Assembly (NCBI RefSeq): GCF_003233845.1
Contig: NZ_QKRB01000051.1
Span: forward strand, 186,001-250,000
Direction: 5' to 3'
From: Paenibacillus sambharensis
GTDB lineage: Bacteria > Bacillota > Bacilli > Paenibacillales > Paenibacillaceae
Length of the DNA: 64,000 nucleotides
Below are positions 49,045-60,300 of this stretch, one piece after another. Within the stretch, counting starts at the first letter, position 1. Every line of letters begins with the position of its first letter. The translations under genes were made by a program, and so were the position numbers. The notes under the pieces were generated by a model. That model did no database searches and was not told where the DNA came from. It worked only from the letters and a program-made list of their open reading frames with translations.

Positions 49045-50160
49045 TCACAAGCTCTTGTGGTGGAACCGCAGCTTGAGCAATGTCTTCATAAATTGCAGTG
49101 AATCATGTACAATCCGCACATGAGAGCCGTCCCTGTCGGTACAGATCACTGGCAGCTGCAGAACACGGAAGCGGAGCTTCTTGGCCAAATACAGCATTTC
49201 CAGATCGATTGCCAGACCTGAGCTGACATTCAGGTGAGGCAGTATGTTCTGAGCCGCTGCATGGTTGAACGCTTTAAGACCGGTTTGAGAATCATACACA
49301 CCGTAAGGAAGGAGCGGCCTCGTAAGCAGTCTCTTGAAGAAGCTCATCACCCGGCGGCTAACCGGCCGGTTCTCCGTCGTCATGTCTTTGGTGCCCACCA
49401 CAATATCGTAGTACCCCGCCTTGATGATGTTCAGGAATTTGGCAATATCATCAATGTGGAAGGAATCATCGGCATCGACGAAGACGAACATATCCGCATC
49501 AATTGAGGTCAGACTTTCAATATAGGTGCCGGCCTTGCGCGTATTATGCTCAAGCGCCAGCGATGAGAAGAAGTTAATATGAGATATGTATGTAGTCCGC
49601 TGAAGATAAGCCTTCTTGAACTTCTCCACAAGAGGCTGTGTCGCATCCCTGCTGCCGTCATTAATGAAATATACCGAAACATTCACAAAGCTGGTCTCAA
49701 TCAGCATCTGCAGCTTGCCCAGGAAATTCAGCACGTTATCAAACCGGGATTCCTCATTATACAGAGGCAGGACAATGGCAACCCGCGACTGAATGACCGG
49801 ATATTCCGGATGAATAATGGTCTGCACTAAATTCGCAAGCTTATCGGTCAGCGCCGGCTTCCAGGCCATTACCCGGAATTGTCCGTAACCCTGCACATTC
49901 TGGTACAGATCGCGATTGAACGGTTTGACAAAATCCTGGATGACCAGTATGCCGATATGCGGCACCTGCTGCCGTATATAATGGATAGCTTCTTCGGTGC
50001 CCTGCTCGCTGCACAAATCAACAATTACCATAATATAATCGCTGATATCATACCGGGCTGCTTCTTCCAGCGGTACCATTTGCAAATCGTAGAAGCTGAT
50101 TATGGAGGAAAAAGGTATTTTGCGATTTCTGTCCGTAATGATTAGCACGCGTGATTTCAA
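49045..50160 (-). CDS. Receiver-like domain fused to DPM1-like GT2 glycosyltransferase
   Basis: A 371-residue fusion. Residues about 1-120 look like a receiver: beta-1 RVLIITDRNRKI, beta-3 YIMVIVDLCSEQG with a candidate phosphoacceptor Asp, beta-4 IGILVIQDF, and beta-5 RVMAWKPALTDKL with the conserved Lys-Pro. Residues about 125-365 are a GT2 domain of the polyprenyl-phosphate-mannose/glucose synthase type: VAIVLPLYNEESRFDNVL, YFINDGSRDATQ, VFVDADDSFHIDD, and DSQTGLKAFNHAAA. No membrane helix is present. It probably makes a polyprenyl-phosphate sugar for the GT-C-like protein. Whether the receiver is phosphorylated is unknown. It follows a canonical response regulator by 39 bp. Confidence 0.8.
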   Translation of the reverse strand: MKSRVLIITDRNRKIPFSSIISFYDLQMVPLEEAARYDISDYIMVIVDLCSEQGTEEAIHYIRQQVPHIGILVIQDFVKPFNRDLYQNVQGYGQFRVMAWKPALTDKLANLVQTIIHPEYPVIQSRVAIVLPLYNEESRFDNVLNFLGKLQMLIETSFVNVSVYFINDGSRDATQPLVEKFKKAYLQRTTYISHINFFSSLALEHNTRKAGTYIESLTSIDADMFVFVDADDSFHIDDIAKFLNIIKAGYYDIVVGTKDMTTENRPVSRRVMSFFKRLLTRPLLPYGVYDSQTGLKAFNHAAAQNILPHLNVSSGLAIDLEMLYLAKKLRFRVLQLPVICTDRDGSHVRIVHDSLQFMKTLLKLRFHHKSL

Positions 50161-50199
50161 CTTTATCCACCCCAGCCGTTATCATCCTGCTGATCCCTG

Positions 50200-50592
50200 T
50201 CATGAGGACAAGCGGTTATTCTCGCAATCCTGCAGCACACGCCGCACTTCATCAAATTCGAAGGGCTTGCCTATAAAATCATCCATACCGGCAGCTATAC
50301 ACCGGTCACGCTCCGACTGCATCACATATCCTGTCATCGCTACAATAACCGGCCGTTCCCCCGGGGGATAACGTTCCATAATCGCTTGGGTGGCCCCGAT
50401 TCCATCCAGTCCGGGCATACGAATATCCATAAAGATAAGATCATATCTGCCTCCTTTCAGCGCGGCCAAAACCTCTTCACCGTTGTAGGCGGCGCAGGAT
50501 TCATATCCCCACCGCATTAGCACCATCTGCAGCAGCTCCACATTGACCAGATTGTCCTCAGCAATCAGTACCCGCAGCTTATTCTCCAGCAT
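50200..50592 (-). CDS. Single-domain response regulator
   Basis: A 130-residue stand-alone receiver with all active-site residues: IAEDNLVNVELL, phosphoacceptor in DLIFMDIRMPGLDGI, Thr in IVAMTGYV, and Lys in DFIGKPFEFDEV. It is of the type found at the end of hybrid kinases and CheY-like phosphorelay intermediates, suited to exchange phosphate with the Hpt protein at the far end of this operon. The start has GAGAGG eight bases upstream. It is the first gene of the eleven-gene block. No output domain. Confidence 0.95.
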   Translation of the reverse strand: MLENKLRVLIAEDNLVNVELLQMVLMRWGYESCAAYNGEEVLAALKGGRYDLIFMDIRMPGLDGIGATQAIMERYPPGERPVIVAMTGYVMQSERDRCIAAGMDDFIGKPFEFDEVRRVLQDCENNRLSS

Positions 50593-50900
50593 GACAGATG
50601 CCTCTCTTCTATCCAGTACTTATTACCTCTACTTTACCTGCCAGGTATTAAAAATGTTTTTCTTACATATTAATTTTACTAAGAAATTTGTTGGTTATTG
50701 TCGATAATATAACCTTTATATAGTAAATCGGCGGGGAAACCAACGAATGTTAGGATGAAAGGCTTATTTATACGAGAAATTTCTATTGGGTATTTGGTAT
50801 CATTCATAATCCGGGTTGGATGGGGAAATCTGGGACTGACTGGAGCCACAACATCGTACATTTTATTGCAATGTACTCAAGGAATGGTTAGTGCTAATGC
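50593..50900. other. Promoter region of the glycan/phosphorelay operon
   Basis: About 310 bp of AT-rich sequence that must contain the minus-strand promoter of the eleven-gene operon. I see no strong sigma-A pair, no operator palindrome and no convincing coding frame. Confidence 0.4.
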
Positions 50901-50932
50901 CAAAAGGCAGGCTCATTACCCAGAGCCCGCCT
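50901..50932 (-). terminator. Terminator of the SLH glycanase gene
   Basis: GAGGCGGGCTC pairs, with one mismatch, with GAGCCTGCC. On the minus strand it is followed by TTTTGGC. It lies 40 bp after the stop codon. Its sequence resembles the hairpin at 35005-35036. Confidence 0.8.
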
Positions 50933-50973
50933 CTTGATTCCGCATATTCTTCTATAAAATAATCAGCCTTTAC

Positions 50974-53900
50974 TTACAATAACTCCAGCAGCTTGTGAAT
51001 GATGACAGCGGCCTGCGCTCTGGTGGCATAAGCCTTCGGTGCAAATTCTCCATTGCCCATACCGTTGATGACACCGGCCGTCTGCATGGCCTTTACAGCC
51101 TGCTCAGCATAAGGTGAAATGCTGGCCGCATCTGCAAATGCAGCAGCTTCACCCTGTCCGCGCAGCTCCAGCTGTGCATACCTGGCCGCCTTATAGGCCA
51201 TCACAGCCATATCCTGCCTCGTAACCGCCTCGTTCACGCCGAAGCTTCCATCCGGCCTTCCGCCAATAATACCCAGCTGGTAGGCCGTAGCAATTTCTTC
51301 ATAATACCATGCGCCTGCCTTCACATCAGACAGGGAAGTTGACGAGTAAGGGTCGGTTAGCTCGAACAGGTTCATCAGCATGGTGATGAATTCAGCCCGG
51401 GTCACTTGGCCCTCAGGGTTAAACCTGCCTTCACCCATGCCGCTGACAACCCCTCTTGCCGCTAACGCTTCGACCGCCTCCTTTGCCCATGCCTTCGTTA
51501 CATCCTTGAAGCTTGCATTCGCATACGCGGCCGCATACGTACTGAAGTGCTTGGGCTTGAACTCCACCTTACCCGATGCTGCATTGTACCTGCCGTTCGT
51601 TACGACCTCTAATTCACCGCTGTTGTTCACATAATAGATGACAACCTTGTTCGGATGTTCGCCTGGCTTCAGCTCGTAAGGGATCGCAACTGTCACATCG
51701 CTTCGGCCGTCAAATTCGCTGATCTTCACACCTTCAACCGACAGATTGAAGTTATAGACCACGGCATCCTTCAGCCTCTCCTGCGTCTCCGCTGACAAGC
51801 TTGTTAGGTCAGCTTTCCGTATGGATATTGTCACGTGCTTCGCAGTGCTTGAGGCTTGGGAAATTCTCTTAGTCGAAACAGTCACCGTTGCTAAATCAGA
51901 TTCAACCTCTATTCTGTTAATGGCTGTGCCTTCATCCGTTAACAGCTGCTCCACCGGAATATTCACTTCCAGTTCATTCATGCCTTCAGCCGCTTCGACT
52001 TTAATACGCAGCCTGCCGCTTGTGGTCTGCTCCCGTGCGCTCTTCACGCTGTCCTCACTCAGCTTAACCGTTGCTCTTCCACCCGAACCAACTGCCGGCT
52101 GCACCACCACGCCATCCGCTGTAACTTCCGGCTTAGCTTCGCTGCTTGGATCTTCCTGGCCAGGTGCGGGCGTTGGCGCAGGAGCTGGTGTAGGTCCAGG
52201 CGATGGTGTCGGTGTTGGCCCCGGCGTTGGCACAGGGTCTGGATCGCTTGGTTTTGCTGGCGTACCCTCCACCACAATGCCAGCGGATTCATTGCCATGC
52301 ATATCCACTGTGGTGATTAAGAACTCATACTTTGTTCCGTTGTTCAATCCTGCATACGTGTAGGATTCAGCGCCTTTGTCCGCGTATACCGACTCGGTCA
52401 CAGTGCTGCCATGACCGCTGATCTTGATACGAGCCAAATCCTGATCTGTTGGATCGGTCCAGGTAAAGGTCAGCTGGCCGCTGCCAGCCGCAACCCTTGG
52501 ATTAGTCACCTCGCCAGGCGGTGTAGTATCCGCCTCAGGTGCTGCCGCCGGTGTGCCCTCCACCGTAACGCCTGATGATTCATTGCCTTCAGCATCGATC
52601 GTACGGATGGCGATATCGTAAGCCGTGCCATTCTTCAGGTTGTCTATAACCGCATACTCGGCGCCTGCCTTGGCATATACCGTATCCGTCACGCTCTTGC
52701 CTTCACTTACGACCAGCTTCACCTGCTTAAGCACAATCCCCTTGGGGTCCTTCCACGAGAGCTCCAGCTTCTGATCACCTGGCTTAAGCGTTACATCCGT
52801 TACTTCATTTGGCGTAACAGCCTCTGCCTCCACGGTCACAAGCGCTGATGCGGTATAACCGCCATCCACCGTCGTCACCGTAATCTCAGCCGTTCCCGCT
52901 CCTGCCGCCTTGACTAAGCCGTCAGCATCGACTACAGCTGCATCCTCGTTGCTCGAGCTCCATGTTACAGCCTTATTGCTTGCGTCCGCCGGCGCGACGG
53001 CTGCCGTTAAGCGGACTTCTTCATTTACCTTCAGCGTTATCTCGGACTTATCCAGGCTAACACCTGTAACGGCTACCGGCTGAATAGGGGTGTTATCTGC
53101 CAGGGTTACGATCTCATCTGCCAACAGCGCCCGGTTATAAATACGGAAATCATCGAACTTGCCGTCAAACAAGCTGTGCGTGTCTCTTCTGGATTTGCCA
53201 ATGTAATTCATCGTGGTCTCCAGCAGCATGCGAGGCTCGACATTAAAGGTTGAGCTTCTTGCCGCTTCTTCACCATTCACATATAACACGGCGTCAAAGC
53301 CGTCCAATGTAACGGCAACATGGTTCCACTCATTTGCTGATAACCTTTCTGATCTTAAAGCGTACTTGTAGTTTGCATTTAACAGGGTGCTCTCACTGCC
53401 AAACTTCTCCGTAAACGGAGTCACGACCGCGAATTCGAGACCGCCGCTGTCTCCCTTTGTACTTACATACATCGTATTGCGGTTTACTGTTCTTCCCGTA
53501 TCAGAAGCAAAATCAAAAATTCGCTGGTTAGGACGGTCTTCATCCATCTTGACCCAAGCAGATATGGTTGCCTTCTCCAGATTCAAGTCGTGGATCAAGT
53601 TCTCAGGCAGCTCTACATAGCCTGAGGTGCCGTCCAGCTCCACAGCACCGCCTGCTTCCCCGATTCTGTCCTGATCATTAATCAAAGCTCCGCCAACCAA
53701 CCGCGCGTCGTGTCCATTTCCGGATGCATCAGCTACCGTCGTACCGTTGACGGAATCCGGATCGAACGTGTAATGCACGACAGGGTCAGCTGCTTCCTCT
53801 GGTCCTGCGTAGCCGTATTTCGCCTGCAGGGCATCGTATTCAGCTCGTGTAATCGGGATAACGGTGCCATGACGAGGGCCCGGCGGCAGCGCATATTCCG

Positions 53901-54300
53901 AGCTGTCCAGCAGATTGTTAACGAGCTGCGGCCCATCCTCCAGATCCGTTGTATAACGGACATGGTACGGCCAGGAATCCAGGAACAGATACCATTTGTC
54001 CTCCTGCAGGTCCTTGAAGATCGTTTGGCCTTCATTGTTTCCGGCGTGGCCGATCAAGCCCTGCATCCCGTTTCGGGTGCCCGCCACTTGATCGAACTGA
54101 AAGCCGTTCGCTTCGATACCATCTTTGTCATAGAAGATGTTATCCGCTTTTTCCACATAGACCTTGTAGTTCACTTCCGATTTCGTCAACCGGTAACAGC
54201 GTGCCTTCATTCTCAATGATCGTGGTGTCAATCGTCGGGTAAGCATCATCGATGAACACCTTCGGCTCAGAGAATTCATGAAAATCTCTCGTCGTCGCAT
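50974..54300 (-). CDS. 3' part of frameshifted giant surface arabinanase (GH43 end, LamG, Ig-like, FN3, SLH)
   Basis: This frame carries the second half of one protein. Its first about 35 residues are read out of frame. From YRLTKSEVNYKVYVEKAD (about 54195 downward) it completes a GH43 domain, then LamG (about 53780-53080), a Big_2-like Ig domain (about 53075-52820), two fibronectin III domains (about 52810-52260), a Pro/Thr linker (about 52250-52130), an unnamed beta-rich domain and three SLH repeats (about 51510-50980: FKDVTKAWAKEAVEALAARG, LSDVKAGAWYYEEIATAYQL, FADAASISPYAEQAVKAMQT). SLH repeats anchor proteins to secondary cell-wall polymer. Taken alone it has no signal peptide, so it is functional only if the frameshift is not real or is bypassed. 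Confidence 0.85.
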   Translation of the reverse strand: MRRREIFMNSLSRRCSSMMLTRRLTPRSLRMKARCYRLTKSEVNYKVYVEKADNIFYDKDGIEANGFQFDQVAGTRNGMQGLIGHAGNNEGQTIFKDLQEDKWYLFLDSWPYHVRYTTDLEDGPQLVNNLLDSSEYALPPGPRHGTVIPITRAEYDALQAKYGYAGPEEAADPVVHYTFDPDSVNGTTVADASGNGHDARLVGGALINDQDRIGEAGGAVELDGTSGYVELPENLIHDLNLEKATISAWVKMDEDRPNQRIFDFASDTGRTVNRNTMYVSTKGDSGGLEFAVVTPFTEKFGSESTLLNANYKYALRSERLSANEWNHVAVTLDGFDAVLYVNGEEAARSSTFNVEPRMLLETTMNYIGKSRRDTHSLFDGKFDDFRIYNRALLADEIVTLADNTPIQPVAVTGVSLDKSEITLKVNEEVRLTAAVAPADASNKAVTWSSSNEDAAVVDADGLVKAAGAGTAEITVTTVDGGYTASALVTVEAEAVTPNEVTDVTLKPGDQKLELSWKDPKGIVLKQVKLVVSEGKSVTDTVYAKAGAEYAVIDNLKNGTAYDIAIRTIDAEGNESSGVTVEGTPAAAPEADTTPPGEVTNPRVAAGSGQLTFTWTDPTDQDLARIKISGHGSTVTESVYADKGAESYTYAGLNNGTKYEFLITTVDMHGNESAGIVVEGTPAKPSDPDPVPTPGPTPTPSPGPTPAPAPTPAPGQEDPSSEAKPEVTADGVVVQPAVGSGGRATVKLSEDSVKSAREQTTSGRLRIKVEAAEGMNELEVNIPVEQLLTDEGTAINRIEVESDLATVTVSTKRISQASSTAKHVTISIRKADLTSLSAETQERLKDAVVYNFNLSVEGVKISEFDGRSDVTVAIPYELKPGEHPNKVVIYYVNNSGELEVVTNGRYNAASGKVEFKPKHFSTYAAAYANASFKDVTKAWAKEAVEALAARGVVSGMGEGRFNPEGQVTRAEFITMLMNLFELTDPYSSTSLSDVKAGAWYYEEIATAYQLGIIGGRPDGSFGVNEAVTRQDMAVMAYKAARYAQLELRGQGEAAAFADAASISPYAEQAVKAMQTAGVINGMGNGEFAPKAYATRAQAAVIIHKLLELL

Positions 54301-57300
54301 AGTACATCACGTTGTACTGCCCGGAAGGTCTTCCATTCGGATATTTGCCATAGGTGTCGGCTGCCTTCATGGATGATGCCCAGAAGACGACGTATTCCCC
54401 CGTATTCGGATCATAATAAGCTTCAGGAGCCCAGGTGTTGCCACCGTTCTTGGGCGCAACCTCGACCATTCGCTGCTCGCTCCAGTTCACCAGATCCTCC
54501 GATTCCCACACCATGATGGAATGGCTGCCTGTAATCTGAGCCTGGTCAAAGTTGGTGCTCTCACCCATTTTCAAATCGGTGGCTATCAGGTAGAATTTGT
54601 CGCCCTCAGGAGAACGGATTATGAATGGATCTCTAAGGCCCTTCTCACCCATTGTAGACTGAATGACCGACTTGCCATTATTAAGCGCTCTCCAGTACAG
54701 CGGGTCCTCCGCTGTCGCAAAGGAGATTTCCTCGCCGCCCTCATATTCGCCTGTAAAATAAGCAAAGAAGTAAGCATCATAATCTGGAGCCTTCGGCGCC
54801 TTGGCTACCGTTACCTCAAAGGATCGTTCGGCAGAGGCAGCTCCATGGGTGACGGTTGCCGTTAAAGTGACGGCCTGATCAGCGGCCTGGCGCGTAACCC
54901 AGCCTAACTGCTTGGCATCGCCTGCTGCCTCGGCTGTTCCTTTGATCACTTCAGGCTTGCTGGATGCCCATGTAATCTTGGAGCCCGCTGGACCTGTCGC
55001 CGCCAGTCTCAGGTTCCCTTTCACATTATTCGCATTGTAGATCATTAACGCCGCGGCATCTTGATCTGCCTTTTGCTGATCGTCAAAATCCTTCAGCACC
55101 GTTACCGGGAAGCGAACCGTCTCTGTCATATCTTGATAGGTTAGGGTAGCCGTAAGCTCAACCTCGATATCGGCTGCATCCGCAGCCGGGCGTGTTACCT
55201 TGCCGCTGCTTGAGATGACATCCGGATGGCTGGAGCTCCAGGCTATCCTGACGCCATTGTTCCCGCTCACCGGCAGGGTAAGATTCTGCGTGATCTCCGC
55301 TGCACTGCTGTCACCTTCACCCAAGTACCGGGACATATCCAGCTGCTTCGCTGCATCCCGGACGGTCAACTGACGGATATTCGCAACGCTGTCTGATGCT
55401 TCCGTATAAAGCTTCGTAACCTCTTCCCCTGTCAAAGCACGCTTGTAAATGCGGAAGTCTGCAATGCTTCCTCTCAGATAAGAATCGCCTGTAAAGATTG
55501 ATTTCCCCAGGAAGCCCGAGTGACTTGCCTTGGAGTCGATGAGATCAGATAGCTTAATCCCGTTAGCTGAACCCGACGCAACCTTTGCGCCGTTCAGATA
55601 CAAGGTCAGTGTATTGGCCGCTTCCGACATCGTTACGGTCACATGATGCCAGGTCCCTGGCGCCATGCTGGAGCCTGCTGCCCCTTTAACAAGCGCTTCA
55701 TTCGGCCAGCCCTGCTTGGAAATGCCCGCTGCGGCCGGATTGCCGCTGACCCCGTGGCGCGGTGTCGCAAACAGATATTTGTTCGTCTCCGGCGTAAGCA
55801 CCGTACCGAGGCCAAATATCCAGCGGTTTACGCCGTCATTGGTCCAATTCACAATCGTCGACACCGTCACTTCGTCTAATCCGTGCAGGACATCATGCCC
55901 GTCACTGCCTTTGGGAATCTCAATGTACCCGCTGTTAGAGTTAGAACCACCGCCGTTGAAGGACACGAAGCCTGACGTACCATCTGAAGCATGCCCTCCA
56001 TTACCGCGATTCCGGAAGATGCCGTCATACGTCACAGTGCCCTTCGCAACATCTTTCACAATGAACCTGCCATCCGCTTCAGCCGTTGTCTTCATATCAT
56101 AGTGAAGGATCAAGTCGTCATCGCCGCCAGGCGGCTGGATCACTTCCATGATCTGAACATCTGTAAGCGCACGGTTGTAGACACGCACATGATCGAAGGA
56201 ACCCTTGAAGTAGGTGTCCGGGTAAAATGACTTGCCCAGGTATGCTTTCAGACCCGAGCCCATGGTAGACAAGTTCGCTACCAGTTGATTCTGCGTCCCA
56301 ACGAGAACCCCGTCCCGGTACAGCTTCATCGTGCTGTATTTGCCGTCCGGATTGCGCTCCAGGACGATCGCCAGATTCGTCCAGGTATTTTTCATCGAGC
56401 TTGCCAGAGGCTTCGTTATGCCTTGTTCCTTGGAATACGTCTTCACCGTCAAGGCTGAATAGATTTCATTCGGTCTTGTGCGCAGGAACAGGTACTTATT
56501 CCGGTCCTGCCCCGCGGTGAAGGTAAAGAAATTCTCGTTATTCATCTCGGATTTGACATCCATCATGATGGTCACATTATCCTTGCCGTCAAAATAACCC
56601 TGCGGGAATTCCAGGTATGGGCTGTCGGTGTTAACGGCTCCGCCTCCGAGCTTCAATACCTCCCCTTTCCCTGCGTCATCGGCATAGCCGGCGCCATTGT
56701 AGAGTGTGCCGTTGTTCTGTGCGCCCGATTTGCCTGTATTTAATACGGCCGTACCATCCAGCGCTTCATCGAACTTATATTCCAGATCCGGAACGACCGG
56801 ATCTCCGGTGTCCGGTGTTACCGGCTCCACAAGAGCTCCGCCCCACTTCTCCATAATGGCGTCATACTCCTGCCCTGTTACCGGAATGATGCTTCCATGC
56901 TTGGCGCCTGTCGGCATTCTGAATTCATGGCTCTCCAGTCTTCTGAAATTGCCAGATGCCAGGTCATCGGGAGACTCTGCTATGAGCGGGAAGAAGCCGA
57001 CGCCTGCATTGCTCCTTGTGTAGCCATCCATCAAGAGAAGCCACTTGTCTTCTCCGTTAAGCTTGAAGATGCCGGGGCCTTCCACGCCTTCCTGACCGGC
57101 AATCTTCTCCTTCACCAGCTCGTATTGACCCAATACGGAAGGACTCTTTTCCAACAGAATCGTCAAATTATCCTCATTCTTGGTGAAGCGGTAGTACATG
57201 CCGTCATGCGCGATCATCGACGTATCAATAAAGGTGTCGGCCGCTGTCCGGTCCTTGAATACCTGCGGCTTCGTGAAGCTGCGGAAGTCACGGGTCTTGG

Positions 57301-60300
57301 CGTAATAGATGCGATGCCCTTCACCCTTCACATTGGAAGCCCAGTACACCACATATTCACCTGTGGACGGATCATAGATCGTCTCAGGCGCCCACATATT
57401 GCCGGCACCCTCCGGCGCGATCTCAATCATCCGCTGGTCGGACCAGTTAACCAGATCATCGGATTCCCAGACCATGATGGACTTGCTGCCATTGTTGGCA
57501 TATTGGCCCCAGTTGCCGCCATTGGCATCCAGGTCGGTAGCGATCATATAAAATTTATCGCCTTCAGGCGCTCTAACCACATAGGAATCCCGCACGCCCT
57601 TGGTCCCCAAGGTGGAGACCAGAATCGGCTCATTGTTGTTCATGTCATCCCAGAACAAGCCATCCTTGCTCGTTGCCAGGTGAATCTGCTGGCTCTCTCC
57701 GGTTCCGTACAGGTTAGAACGGAAATACGTGTACATATAGCCCCTGAATTCATCAAGCTGTGCCGCGGCCTTGACGGTCAGATGGAACGTCTTGTGCAAA
57801 GTCTGGCCATTCAGCCTAAGCGCTGCGGTCAATGTGACGTTCGCATCTTCCGCTTGGCGGCGGACGACACCAGCCGGGATTTGTCCCTGATCACCGCCCG
57901 CCTCATCAGAGATAATCTCAGGATGGGAGGAATGCCAGGTAATTTGTACGGTCTCTGCGCCTGCGGCCATTTCGGATTTCAGCGTAATATTACCCCTTAC
58001 ATTATCCTCGTTCGGTATCTTCAAATCGGCATAAGCCTTCATCAGCTGCCCACTCACGTCTGCTTCCAGAACCGTAACGGCAGCTTCGGCTTCCAGATAG
58101 GTGCCTTCGACGATACCTTCTACCTCGAATACACCCGGGTTATTGTACTGCAGGTCATCTATAGGCTTCCACTGTACACTTGCCTTCGCAGTCGTATTGT
58201 CGCTCAGGTGAAGCGTAACCGTAGACGGCAGCTGCGGCGGCTGGTTCACTGCTGTGATGGCCTCTATAGGATCAATTGCCTCTACTACAGGCCCCTCGGT
58301 TGTCTTCAACCGAAGAATCGTTACGGAATAGGACGGGAATTCATACGCAAATGAGGCTCCGAAGCCTGAATGTGTCCGGGTTACACTTGCTGTATCTGCT
58401 GGCTTCTCGAATGAATTCTCAGCCGTTAGCGAGTCCCCGCTTATTTCAATAACCGTACCCTCAGGATTAATATAGTCCGCTCCGGATACTTGAATGTTCG
58501 AGGGCTGACGATTGCTCGATGTGTTAACGACCTTCACAATAATATCGCCCGTTTCCTTGTCTACGGTGGTCGAGCTGTACAGCGGTCCGATATAATTATC
58601 ATTCTTCTGCTGATCCGGCTTAACTTCAAACATCAGCTTATCATCGAGATACAAGCGCATCATATCCTGTTCGACGCCAATTGTGATCTTGTAGGTCTGG
58701 CCGGTCTTCACCCCTTGGCTAAGGCGGGGGCTCGCGTCTGACTTCGCATTATTGACGGATCGCTCAACCACGGTTACGGTGTTGTTCCAGCCGCCCAGGT
58801 TATACCAGTAATAATTATCGAAGTCTTCTGCTTCGAAGCCGATCAGGAAGCCTTCGTTCCCCGCTGTCTTCTTGGCCTCTAATGTCATCGTATAATCCGG
58901 CCAGTCGTCTTCGCCATTAAGTCTGAGCCGGACATCCTCATCCATGGAGGTTTGCTTCAGCACGCCATCCGCGATGACCCAGCCGCCCGCTCCATTATCC
59001 GTGAAATCAGCCAGCGTTGAAGGGTCAGAGAAGTCATTTTGATATAAAACCGTCCCGTCTTCCGCCACTACCGAAATATTGTCATATTCCACCTGTGTGG
59101 CCCATGTGCCGAGCATGATGGAATCCTTATCTTCCACTTGGCTGCCGCGTTTCTTCGTCAGATTAACCAGCAGGACCTGATCACCCATATGGTTCATGAA
59201 TTCCTTCTGAACATAATAGTTCGGCGTGCCGAATGCCTTATGCTCATCGAACCAGATCATATCAGGTGTCCACTGCGTGAAGCTTGCCGGCCTGCGGCTG
59301 AATAACGGCGCGTAAGCGGCCATCTCGACGATGTCGGAATTGCGCTCCAGGCCTGTCATGAATGCCGCTTCTGTGATGGCCGACTCGACATTGTTCCTTC
59401 TGCCTGAGCCGTGCGACGCAAATTCTCCTACAAACACCGACGGCCCGCTGCGGTCCTGGTCATCGTACCGGTCTACGTTGTTCAGCATCCATGCCGGCGA
59501 CTGGTACATATGCTCATCCACAAGATCAGCCTCTTGACCGTCACCCGGTTTCCCCAGCCATTCGTAGGTTGCGCGATAATTGGCATCCTCCGGGAACGCT
59601 CCTGCACTCAGAATCAATCTGATATCCGGGTACTTGGCCTTGATCGCATCGTAGAAAACCTTATAGCGGCTGAAATAATTAGCGCCCCAAGTCTCATTGC
59701 CTATACCCAGATACTTCAGGTTGTAAGGCTCCGGATGGCCGTTAGCGGCACGAACCGCTCCCCACTCCGTCGTCTCCGCATCGCCATTGGCATATTCAAT
59801 CAGATCAAGCGCATCATCAATATAAGGCTGTAGCTGGTCCATTGGAACGGTTGGCGGGTTGCTGTTGCACGAGATAATTCCGGAGAAAATATGAGGCACC
59901 GGCTCTGCGCCAATATCCTCTGCCAGCCGGAAGTATTCATCATAGCCCAGGCCGAACGATTGATGATAGCCCCAGAAATTGGTCTGGGTCTCACGTTCAG
60001 CAACATCCCCGATCGTATTCTTCCAGCGGTAGATGTTGTCAATCGCTCCGTTCTCCACAATACAGCCGCCAGGAAAGCGCAGGAATTTGGGATTCATATC
60101 GTCCAGCATTTTCGCCAGATCATAGCGCAGGCCATTTTCCCTGTTCTTCCATGTCTTCTCCGGAAAGAGGGAAATCATATCCACATCAACCGCAGCCGCG
60201 TCATCGAACAAAATGACCAGCTTCGCTTTATTGTCCGTCGTATTCGATACGAGCTTGGCTTCGAACTTCGTCCATTCCGCAGTCAGGCCCGTGATGTCTG

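Noticed and set aside
56897-58354. 485-codon open frame opposite the arabinanase gene
   Set aside because: It lies antisense to GH43 and linker sequence; composition follows the complement of the real gene.
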